This document shows, piece after piece, positions 1-6,548 of a DNA stretch of 22,836 nt. Every line of letters begins with the position of its first letter. Within the stretch, counting starts at the first letter, position 1. The DNA is from Chloroflexota bacterium (GTDB lineage: Bacteria; Chloroflexota; Anaerolineae; Promineifilales; Promineifilaceae). The stretch covers positions 1-22,836 of the forward strand of contig JAAEOP010001296.1 of NCBI GenBank assembly GCA_024223125.1, given 5' to 3'. Below the pieces are notes generated by a model. That model did not search any database and was not told where the DNA came from. It saw nothing but the letters and a program-made list of their open reading frames with translations. The position numbers and the translations under genes were made by a program.

Positions 1-152
1 AACGTCGAGTATTTAGTCGCTTTGCTAAATTCTGCAGTTGCGTACAGGAGTAGATTCGCCCAAAGCGCACAACGTAGTTACACAATGTACATACAAGACT
101 GTAAAGATGATATATACCCAAAATGAACCATGTCCGAATTTGCAATTCGCCT

Positions 153-169
153 GCGATTTGGAAAATCGC
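153..169 (-). terminator. Small hairpin just after the S9 peptidase stop
   Basis: A 7-bp perfect stem (gcgattt / aaatcgc) with a 3-base loop lies two bases beyond the stop codon of the S9 peptidase. There is no T-run after it in the minus-strand direction, so it is at best a weak or factor-assisted 3' end structure. I see nothing else I can support in bases 1-152. Confidence 0.2.
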
Positions 170-170
170 T

Positions 171-2324
171 CTATGGTAACGTGCGTTGGAAAAAATCCAG
201 AATGTGTTCTTCCATGTAAATGCGGTCAGCCAGACCACGCGACATGTGCCGTTCATCAGGGAAGAGTAGCAGTTCATACGGTTTACGGCCGCGAATAAGA
301 GCGTTAATTAACCGTGCCGTGTGGCGAAAATGGACGTTCTCATCAATAAGGCCATGTACCAGCAGCAGGTTCCCTTCCATTTTTGAAACATGGTGCATGA
401 CGCTACTGATTTCATAGCCGCTGGGGTTGGTTTGGGGTGTGCCCATATATCTTTCTGTGTAACCGGTATCGTACCCATCCCAATGGGTGACGGGCGCGCC
501 GGCGACGGCCGTTTTGAACACATCCCCCGCCCGCACCAAAGTCATCAAGGCCATATAACCGCCATAGCTCCAACCATAAATACCCACCCGGCTGGGGTCG
601 GCCAACCCTTGCTCGGCCAACCAGCGTACCCCATCCACCTGATCCTGCACTTCCACCTCGCCCAATTTGTGTTTGATGACGCCTTCAAAAGCCAATCCGC
701 GCCTGGCGCTACCCTGGTTATCCAGCTTAAACACCAGGTAGCCCTGATTGGCCAGATATTGCGCCCGCATGTCCACCGTCAGCCCCCAACTGTTGGTTAC
801 GCGCTGGGAATGTGGCCCGCCATACACGCTGACGATGGTAGGAAAGGGGCCATTTCCAAACTGGTCCGGAGGCCGGTACACAGCCCCATACAAAAGTACG
901 CCATGCCGATTTTTCAGGGTAACAATTTCTGGTTGGATGAGGGGTAGTTCGTCAATACGGCTATCATGCTCATCGAAAATGGTTTGCAAAAGGTGGCCAT
1001 CTGCCAATGAACGTAACGTAATCTGCGGCGGCCGGTTGATCGCCTGCACAACATCTACAAAGCGGTGTTTGCTGTGGTCAATTTTAATGGTGTGCATCCC
1101 CGGTTCTGTTGTGATCTGGCGCAGTTCGCCGCCATCCAGGGAAACTGCGTACAGATGGCTTTCCATGGCCGACTCTTTGGTGGCGGTGAAATAGACCAGA
1201 TCAGCTTTGGCATCTACGGCCGCAATGCTGTCTACCAGCCATTTTCCGCTTGTCAACGGTCGAATCAATTCCCCATCGGCCGCAACCAAATATAAATGCT
1301 GGAAACCGGTATGTTCAGAAGCCCAGATGAATCGGCCGTCTTTCAACGGCCGGAACAGGTGATGTAGATTAATCCACACATCGCTGCTTTCACGCAGCAA
1401 AAGCTGACTTTCCCCTGTGTGGGTATCAAAAACTAATAGGTCAAGTTGGGTTTGTGTACGATTGAGAATTTGGGCGCTGAGACGGCCGTCGGGCAGCCAA
1501 TTCACTCGTGCCAGATAAATATCCTCATTTTCACCCAAATCCAACCAGACGGGTTCATCCCCCTGAAGATTGGTAATGCCCAGACGGAGCCGCACATTGG
1601 GTTGACCGGCAAAAGGGTAATGATGGTCTTCCTGTGCGGCCGTGCCAACTTCATCTTTGCCCTGGTGCAAAATACGGTAAATGGGAATGTGTGTCTCGTC
1701 TACTTCTGTAAAAGCCAACTGTTGGCTGTCCGGCGACCAGTAAAAACCATATCGTCGGGACAATTCTTCCTGGGCAATGTATTCGGCCAGACCATGCTTT
1801 TTACCTGTGTCCCGCGCTCCATGCGTTATCTGACGCGGCTGGCTGCCTTCTGCGGAAACAACGTACAATTCTGCATTTTGCACGTAGGCTACCCAACGGC
1901 CGTCTGGAGAAAAACGAGGATCAAGGCAGGGCAACCCATCGTCTTCAACCAGCAAACGCAGGTCGCCGGCGGGGCCATCTTGCACATAAAGGCCGCCTTG
2001 CAGGGGGATGAGCAAACGGCCGTTCTTCCCTGACCACGCATATTGAGTGACGCCAAATTCACGCTGGCGCAACCGCTCGCGGCGTAATACTTCTTCCGAG
2101 GACACATTGGCGTCTGTATTACCGTCGCCGGGTGGAGAGACGATGGGCTGGGCAACGGCCGTTTCTAAATCAAAGGCAAACAACTGTCGGGTCAAACTTT
2201 TGTCGGGGCTGTAGAGGTATGTCAGCAATTTGTCGTCGGGGCTAAATTGGAGGGAACCGGGTACGACCATGCCTGGTAATGGATAGGTGGCGACTGCTTC
2301 AAGGGGGAAATTTTGTTTATTCAT
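171..2324 (-). CDS. S9 family prolyl oligopeptidase, dipeptidyl-peptidase IV-like
   Basis: Serine peptidase of 717 aa with the two-part DPP-IV layout. An N-terminal beta-propeller (about residues 20-450, with FSPDGR/WSPDS-type blades) is followed by a C-terminal alpha/beta-hydrolase. The nucleophile lies in GWSYGGYM (Ser586), with Asp661 in HGLIDENVH and His693 in DERHMSRG. The EYIAQEEL segment in the propeller matches the Glu-Glu motif that binds the substrate amino terminus in DPP-IV enzymes, so removal of N-terminal X-Pro or X-Ala dipeptides is the likely reaction. No signal peptide is visible, so it is probably cytoplasmic. The ATG overlaps the end of the upstream membrane-protein gene by 8 bases, without a clear ribosome site of its own, which suggests translational coupling. 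Family and catalytic residues are secure; the exact substrate is not. Confidence 0.93.
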   Translation of the reverse strand: MNKQNFPLEAVATYPLPGMVVPGSLQFSPDDKLLTYLYSPDKSLTRQLFAFDLETAVAQPIVSPPGDGNTDANVSSEEVLRRERLRQREFGVTQYAWSGKNGRLLIPLQGGLYVQDGPAGDLRLLVEDDGLPCLDPRFSPDGRWVAYVQNAELYVVSAEGSQPRQITHGARDTGKKHGLAEYIAQEELSRRYGFYWSPDSQQLAFTEVDETHIPIYRILHQGKDEVGTAAQEDHHYPFAGQPNVRLRLGITNLQGDEPVWLDLGENEDIYLARVNWLPDGRLSAQILNRTQTQLDLLVFDTHTGESQLLLRESSDVWINLHHLFRPLKDGRFIWASEHTGFQHLYLVAADGELIRPLTSGKWLVDSIAAVDAKADLVYFTATKESAMESHLYAVSLDGGELRQITTEPGMHTIKIDHSKHRFVDVVQAINRPPQITLRSLADGHLLQTIFDEHDSRIDELPLIQPEIVTLKNRHGVLLYGAVYRPPDQFGNGPFPTIVSVYGGPHSQRVTNSWGLTVDMRAQYLANQGYLVFKLDNQGSARRGLAFEGVIKHKLGEVEVQDQVDGVRWLAEQGLADPSRVGIYGWSYGGYMALMTLVRAGDVFKTAVAGAPVTHWDGYDTGYTERYMGTPQTNPSGYEISSVMHHVSKMEGNLLLVHGLIDENVHFRHTARLINALIRGRKPYELLLFPDERHMSRGLADRIYMEEHILDFFQRTLP

Positions 2325-2880
2325 ATAAGTTTATTAGCCAAATACCTATTGGCAAGAACCAGAGCGAGAACAATACATTGCGGAATTCGTTAAACGTCAC
2401 CTTTTTTTGTTTTTCAGCCATTACCAAGTTTTTGGCAATGAAGTAACTAACATAGAACATGCAGATCATCGCAATTGATTGAAAAACCATGACGAGTAAA
2501 TAATCCCATGAGCTGAATTGACCCATGATTGCAGTTATATCATTTTGCTCTAACAGATCACCTAATAACTGAGATTTCCGCGTCCAATACACGAGATAGA
2601 TTAACCACCATATAATAGAATACGCCAGGCTAGATTTGAAAACGCCTACCTTCATTCTAATTTCTGGCTTTACTTTCTCATTTGACGTTATCCCTACTGC
2701 CCAAAACCAACTAAACAGAATGCCGATGACCAGAAGCATTTGTACTGATGCTATTAAAGAAACAATCCACTTTTTATTGAAAAAATTCATCAAGCCCGGC
2801 CCAAAGAATCCAACAAAGAGTGGCAGTCCACAGAGCAAGAGGAATAACTGCCATACATGCAATTTAAGTAGATATTTCAT
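2317..2880 (-). CDS. Small multi-pass membrane protein, unknown function
   Basis: 187 aa with about five hydrophobic segments (roughly residues 8-30, 40-62, 84-104, 126-150 and 165-185). The C-terminal [12 protein letters not shown] and the preceding short basic loop resemble a membrane protein I associate from memory with Bacteroidota; I cannot name a function. Its ATG overlaps the sulfotransferase stop (ATGA, 4 bases) and its stop overlaps the S9 peptidase start by 8 bases, so it is translated as the middle gene of a three-gene unit. The gene is visibly more AT-rich than its neighbours and contains no CGGCCG site. This fits a more recent arrival, but the tight overlaps argue that it is settled in the operon. 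Confidence 0.75.
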   Translation of the reverse strand: MKYLLKLHVWQLFLLLCGLPLFVGFFGPGLMNFFNKKWIVSLIASVQMLLVIGILFSWFWAVGITSNEKVKPEIRMKVGVFKSSLAYSIIWWLIYLVYWTRKSQLLGDLLEQNDITAIMGQFSSWDYLLVMVFQSIAMICMFYVSYFIAKNLVMAEKQKKVTFNEFRNVLFSLWFLPIGIWLINLYE

Positions 2881-3695
2881 TTTGATGGCGCATACAATTC
2901 AGCAAACGGGCATCCCACCTCCTGAATAACAGCATCTATATAAGCTAAATCGTCTGCGGACAAGTATTCACCGTAGCCGCCAACAACGCCCTTGCGGACT
3001 TTGTAGCTTTCATTGTCTGCTTGTTGACCGGGTTGCATTTTGTCTGTGTCTAACGCCCCTTTGGATTCCATTTTTTTCATGTTATCGAAGCTGGCATAGT
3101 GAACGGCCGCCGTCAACAAATCCTCTCTCACCTCCGCCATCTCCATAAATTGCAGCGTCTGACGTAAAACGGCCGTCGGATTCTGGTGTAAATCTTCATA
3201 CCGCAGCAGCAAAAAATCACGGGGCACATTTTGGTTTTCATACCACAAATTGTAATAGGTCACAATTTTACGAACGCCATACTTATCACTCCGCAAAAAG
3301 TCGGACAGTGGACCGTGAAAACGATTCACCCGTTTTGTGGCCTGAAAGTAACTGGAAACGAGCGTATCCCGAATATCCCGAATGAGGAAAATAACTTTGG
3401 CCGGGGCATATTGTGACTTGTCCTGGGGCATCCGGTTGTAAGGAAAACTCTCTTTGATGGAAGAGTAATCATGGCTGAAATGGGTGCGGAGGACACCGGG
3501 CACGGCCGTGAGACGATACGTACCAATAATTTTTTCTTCCGGCTGATTAAATTGGTCGCACATGACCTTGCCAATGAGCAGCCGCAGCCAGGTACGGCCG
3601 CATTTGGGATAAGACAAGATATAACATTCCGTACCCCGCTTATCAAAGATTTGGCGAATAGCCCACGCTTTCAGATCATAATAAGGTTGAATCAT
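2877..3695 (-). CDS. Sulfotransferase, PAPS-dependent (Sulfotransfer_1 type)
   Basis: 272 aa. It transfers a sulfuryl group from PAPS to an unknown hydroxyl or amine acceptor, releasing PAP. The 5'-phosphosulfate loop is YPKCGRTW (residues 29-36; family consensus YPKSGTTW). RTHFSH (70-75) carries the likely catalytic His72. The 3'-phosphate motif is LIRDIRDTLVSSY (104-116), with Arg106 and Ser114. A C-terminal RKGVVGGYGEYL segment corresponds to the RKGxxGxW PAPS contact. Length is usual for the family, and no signal peptide or membrane helix is seen. It is the first gene of the minus-strand trio. A TACAAT hexamer at 3706-3711 (minus strand) sits only about 10 bases before the ATG and there is no clear Shine-Dalgarno, so the message could have a very short leader; this promoter call is weak. 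Confidence 0.9.
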   Translation of the reverse strand: MIQPYYDLKAWAIRQIFDKRGTECYILSYPKCGRTWLRLLIGKVMCDQFNQPEEKIIGTYRLTAVPGVLRTHFSHDYSSIKESFPYNRMPQDKSQYAPAKVIFLIRDIRDTLVSSYFQATKRVNRFHGPLSDFLRSDKYGVRKIVTYYNLWYENQNVPRDFLLLRYEDLHQNPTAVLRQTLQFMEMAEVREDLLTAAVHYASFDNMKKMESKGALDTDKMQPGQQADNESYKVRKGVVGGYGEYLSADDLAYIDAVIQEVGCPFAELYAPSK

Positions 3696-3790
3696 AATGG
3701 GACTGATTGTATCTCAAGTTGCCATCCCGTCTATATTCATTTTCCGTTATAATCTCCACCCTATGAAAGATAAGCACGGAGAGCATAAGT

Positions 3791-3879
3791 GTTAACTTAA
3801 GCGAAGACCTCGCAGGTTTTAACGCAAAACCTCAGAGGGGTGTAGATCATTTTGGAAACCTGCGAGGTCTTAAGTTAAC
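3791..3879. repeat. Long inverted repeat upstream of rfbC
   Basis: The left arm (3791-3819) and right arm (3856-3879) match over all 24 bases of the right arm, outer gttaacttaa and inner gacctcgcaggttt, except for a 5-base insertion (gcgaa) in the left arm. The loop is 36 bases. The core acctcgcaggttt resembles an extragenic palindrome I recall seeing dispersed in unrelated bacterial genomes, so this looks like a MITE- or REP-like element rather than a gene-specific operator. It lies between the divergent sulfotransferase and rfbC genes, ending 11 bases before the rfbC ribosome site. Confidence 0.7.
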
Positions 3880-3904
3880 GACAATGGCACGGAGAGTAAT
3901 ATTT

Positions 3905-4471
3905 ATGCCTTTTCAATTTCACTCATTAGCCATCCCCGACGTTATCCTGATTGAGACCAGACAGTTTGACGATGATCGGGGGTATTTCATGGAAAGCTAC
4001 AAGCTATCTGATTTTGCGGAGAATGGCCTGCCCCAACAATTTGTGCAGGACAATTTGTCCCATTCAGTGCATGGCGTACTGCGCGGTTTGCATTATCAGA
4101 TTGACCCGGCGGCACAAGGAAAACTGGTCACGGCCGTACAAGGAGAAATTTACGATGTGGCCGTAGATATTCGCCAGGGATCGCCCACTTTTGGGCAATG
4201 GGTGGGGGAAACATTGTCGGCGGGTAACGGTCGTTTGCTCTATGTACCCCCCGGTTTTGCTCACGGCTTCTGTGTTCTCAGCCAGACAGCCACTGTGTTG
4301 TACAAAGTCACGGCCGACTATTCATCTACATGTGATCGCGGCATTATTTGGAACGACGCTGCGATTGGTATAAATTGGCCCATTGCCGAACCAATTCTTT
4401 CGGCTAAGGATCAGAAGTTACCCGGCTTGCATAAAGCCGATAATAATTTTGTCTATCCCACTACCCCATGA
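3905..4471 (+). CDS. rfbC: dTDP-4-dehydrorhamnose 3,5-epimerase
   Basis: 188 aa cupin-fold epimerase. It converts dTDP-4-dehydro-6-deoxy-glucose to dTDP-4-dehydro-rhamnose, the third step of dTDP-L-rhamnose synthesis for surface polysaccharides. Family signatures are DRGYFMESYK (24-33), VQDNLSHSVHGVLRGLHYQ (47-65) with the catalytic His63 at its usual number, the YVPPGFAHGF segment, and the C-terminal IIWNDAAIGINWPI. I chose the ATG at 3905 because GGAGAG lies 8 bases upstream and the protein then begins at the usual MPF position; an ATG at 3884 in the same frame has no ribosome site. The stop overlaps the next start (ATGA), coupling it to the sulfotransferase. The other rhamnose genes are not in the window. 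Confidence 0.95.
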   Translation: MPFQFHSLAIPDVILIETRQFDDDRGYFMESYKLSDFAENGLPQQFVQDNLSHSVHGVLRGLHYQIDPAAQGKLVTAVQGEIYDVAVDIRQGSPTFGQWVGETLSAGNGRLLYVPPGFAHGFCVLSQTATVLYKVTADYSSTCDRGIIWNDAAIGINWPIAEPILSAKDQKLPGLHKADNNFVYPTTP

Positions 4472-5454
4472 AGCAAATAGAACAGCAAATATTTATTGGC
4501 GGTTGCAGCCGCAGTGGAACGACGTTATTGGGGGCGATGTTGGGGGCACATTCGGCCGCCATTTGCACCCCCGAATCCCATTTTAAGATTGATGTGCTGC
4601 GTTCCTCGGCCGTGCAAAATGACCAGCTAGACATGGCTGCGGCCACGGATTTCATCAACCGTCATTGGCGTTTTCAAATTTGGGAGATGCCGCTGGAAGT
4701 TGACCACGATATATCCCCCGCTTTTCCCAGCCTGATGAACGCAATCGCCAGCCAGTATGCGGCTAAAGTCGGCCGTCCAGATGCCTCTATCTGGATTGAC
4801 CATACCCCCGAAAACATAAGTTATACCCACACCTTGTTAGCCCAGTTTCCCCAGGCAAAAATGATACATCTTGTGCGCGACGGCCGTGCTGTGGCCGCCT
4901 CTATAATGCCCCTGGACTGGGGACCGAACAGCATCATCAAAGCTTCTCGTTGGTGGATGCGTATGGTCTCGTTTGGGTTAGCGGCCGAATCTACCTTTGG
5001 CCCCCAAAAAGTGATGCAGATACGATACGAAGACCTGGTACAAAACCCCGCTGGCAGCCTGCAAAAAATTTGCCGCTTTCTAAACCTGGACTATACGCCC
5101 GACATGACCAAAGCTACCGGATTTATTGCTCCCCGTTATACCACCCGCCAGCACAGCTTCATCGGCAAGGAACCAGACGCAGCCCTGGCAACCCGTTGGC
5201 AAAATAAGCTCAAACCACGCGACATTGAGATTTTTGAAAACATGACCCGCGACTTTTTAATTTTTTTGGGCTATCCGCTGCAATATGGTCTTAAAGGAAA
5301 AGGGCCATCTTTTATGGAGATTCAAAAGGGGAAAGTGTCTGAATTAGTGCACGGAGAGATTATGAACAAAGTAAAATGGCTCATCCGCAGCTACCCCTTG
5401 TGGCTTAAGAGAGATTTTTACCGGAATGCTCGTTTGAGCGATACGAATAATTGA
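4468..5454 (+). CDS. Sulfotransferase family protein (Sulfotransfer_3 type)
   Basis: 328 aa. The PAPS-binding loop is IFIGGCSRSGTTLLGAMLG (residues 8-26). The second phosphate motif is MIHLVRDGRAVAASIM, followed by IRYEDLVQNPAGSLQKICRFL, the usual helix after the acceptor site. These mark the branch of sulfotransferases common in bacteria and in tyrosyl or glycan sulfation enzymes. It differs clearly from the sulfotransferase at 2877-3695, which uses YPKxGRTW, so the two are not a recent duplication. The C-terminal third is less typical and may shape acceptor choice. It overlaps rfbC by 4 bases, which points to action on a deoxysugar-containing glycan or glycolipid (inference). No signal peptide is seen. 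Confidence 0.88.
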   Translation: MKQIEQQIFIGGCSRSGTTLLGAMLGAHSAAICTPESHFKIDVLRSSAVQNDQLDMAAATDFINRHWRFQIWEMPLEVDHDISPAFPSLMNAIASQYAAKVGRPDASIWIDHTPENISYTHTLLAQFPQAKMIHLVRDGRAVAASIMPLDWGPNSIIKASRWWMRMVSFGLAAESTFGPQKVMQIRYEDLVQNPAGSLQKICRFLNLDYTPDMTKATGFIAPRYTTRQHSFIGKEPDAALATRWQNKLKPRDIEIFENMTRDFLIFLGYPLQYGLKGKGPSFMEIQKGKVSELVHGEIMNKVKWLIRSYPLWLKRDFYRNARLSDTNN

Positions 5455-5458
5455 GATT

Positions 5459-5536
5459 GGAGATTGAGAGATTTAGGCTTTTTCAAAACGGGTAGGATCA
5501 TTTGATTTTTGAAAAAGCCTAAATCTCCCAATCTCC
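5459..5536. repeat. Near-perfect 30-base inverted repeat filling a convergent gap
   Basis: Arms at 5459-5488 and 5507-5536 pair at 29 of 30 positions around an 18-base loop. The element starts 4 bases after the upstream sulfotransferase stop and ends at the base before the stop codon of the convergent regulator gene. It therefore occupies the whole gap and could act as a terminator in both directions. The outer half, GGAGATTGAGAGATT, recurs at 18486 and 20846. Confidence 0.85.
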
Positions 5537-6250
5537 TTACTTAACCGCTTCAACTAAAATAGTTGTGGCCACATTTTGGCCAATGACTTCTTGCCGACCG
5601 GCAACTTCAATCGTGAGCGGACCTTGAAAGGGGGCGATGCTGATGATGATCACGGCCGTGCCCGGAACCAACCCCAAATCTCCTAGATAGCGCAAAAGTT
5701 CACTATTACTATCATCCAAAATTCGGGACACCACCACTGCTTCGCCCGACCTCACCGAGGACATTGGTCTAACATCCGGTTCAATCATGATCCCATCCTT
5801 CGTCGGAATGGGATCGCCATGGGGGTCAAATTCAGGGTAATTCAACGCGGCCGCAATGCGCTCTTCCAGCTTTTCGCTGATCACATGCTCCAAAATATCC
5901 GCCTGCTCATGCACTTCATCCCAGGTAAACCCCAACGCCTCAATCAGATACAGTTCTAGCAAACGATGGTGACGGATCACTTCCAGCGCCAGCTTCTCCC
6001 CCGAAGCGGTTAAGGTAACGCCATAATGCTTTTCATAGTTAACCATATTCAGCTTCGCCAGCCGTTGAATCATACTGGTAGCCGAAGCTGGTTTCACCTC
6101 ACGCGCGGCCGCAATGCGTGATGTAGACACCGGAGATTCCTCCTGAGCCAGCATATAAATGGTCTTGAGGTAATCTTCAATTGCCTGGTGGTTTAGATTA
6201 TGTCGTTGCAGCGATGTGCCTTTAGGCAGGGCATCAATTTCGGGCATCAT
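5537..6250 (-). CDS. DtxR/MntR-family metal-dependent transcriptional regulator
   Basis: 237 aa. It is a winged-helix DNA-binding region (about 22-82, with VSTSRIAAAREVKPASATSMIQRL as the helix-turn-helix), a dimerisation and metal-binding region (83-145), and a C-terminal FeoA/SH3-like domain (about 165-235). It is expected to repress metal-uptake genes when loaded with Fe or Mn. Putative primary-site ligands are Asp26, Asp118, Glu121 and His122, with His95 as the ancillary-site histidine. Asp26 sits where MntR has Asp8 and IdeR has Met10. Asp118 replaces IdeR Cys102 / MntR Glu99, so metal choice cannot be read with certainty; the acidic set leans towards manganese (inference). Two ATGs, at 6250 and 6247, are possible. 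It is divergent from the SulP gene; no metal transporter is in the window. Confidence 0.92.
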   Translation of the reverse strand: MMPEIDALPKGTSLQRHNLNHQAIEDYLKTIYMLAQEESPVSTSRIAAAREVKPASATSMIQRLAKLNMVNYEKHYGVTLTASGEKLALEVIRHHRLLELYLIEALGFTWDEVHEQADILEHVISEKLEERIAAALNYPEFDPHGDPIPTKDGIMIEPDVRPMSSVRSGEAVVVSRILDDSNSELLRYLGDLGLVPGTAVIIISIAPFQGPLTIEVAGRQEVIGQNVATTILVEAVK

Positions 6251-6285
6251 TCACCAACTTTGTCAGATCATTAATCATAACCGGC

Positions 6286-6314
6286 AATCTAACACACCCC
6301 TATATCCGTGTCAA
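6286..6314 (-). promoter_or_regulatory. Sigma-70-type promoter of the DtxR-family gene
   Basis: On the minus strand TTGACA (6314-6309) is followed after 17 bases by TAGATT (6291-6286). The start of transcription would fall about 30 bases before the ATG. The -35 is perfect and the -10 matches 4 of 6. Confidence 0.5.
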
Positions 6315-6323
6315 GGAATGTGT

Positions 6324-6397
6324 TCCGTAGTCCGTAATCCGTTGTCTGTCAGCCATAACCTATTATCTTCGACGGGACACGGTATATGGAATACGGA
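6324..6397. repeat. Imperfect inverted repeat between the regulator and SulP genes
   Basis: 27-base arms at 6324-6350 and 6371-6397 (outer tccgta / tacgga) match at 19 of 27 positions around a 20-base spacer. Each arm carries short CCGTA/TCCGT repeats. It lies just upstream of the regulator promoter. It looks like a degenerate dispersed palindrome rather than a protein-binding operator. Confidence 0.5.
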
Positions 6398-6486
6398 TTT
6401 CTTGACGGCCTCTTATTGCCAGCGTACACTCTAACAACACCTTGCGATCCCATATTTTCAAATCAGATCAAGCTGGATGGCTTTGC

Positions 6487-6498
6487 CACTTGCAAGTG
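6487..6498. promoter_or_regulatory. Perfect 12-bp palindrome CACTTGCAAGTG upstream of SulP
   Basis: CACTTGCAAGTG is an exact dyad 50 bases before the SulP ribosome site, next to TTGACA at 6503-6508. It could be an operator for a dimeric regulator controlling the transporter. No other copy was noticed in the window, and no convincing -10 pairs with the TTGACA. Confidence 0.3.
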
Positions 6499-6548
6499 AT
6501 ATTTGACAATCTATTCAATATTAGTGGCAGAAAGCAAGGAGGTTGTGT

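Noticed and set aside
38..298. Open frame of 86 codons on the plus strand at the window start, with several cysteines
   Set aside because: It overlaps the end of the well-supported S9 peptidase on the other strand, has no ribosome site, and its protein shows no recognisable pattern.
390..947. 185-codon plus-strand open frame
   Set aside because: Antisense shadow of the S9 peptidase catalytic domain, whose motifs are intact on the minus strand.
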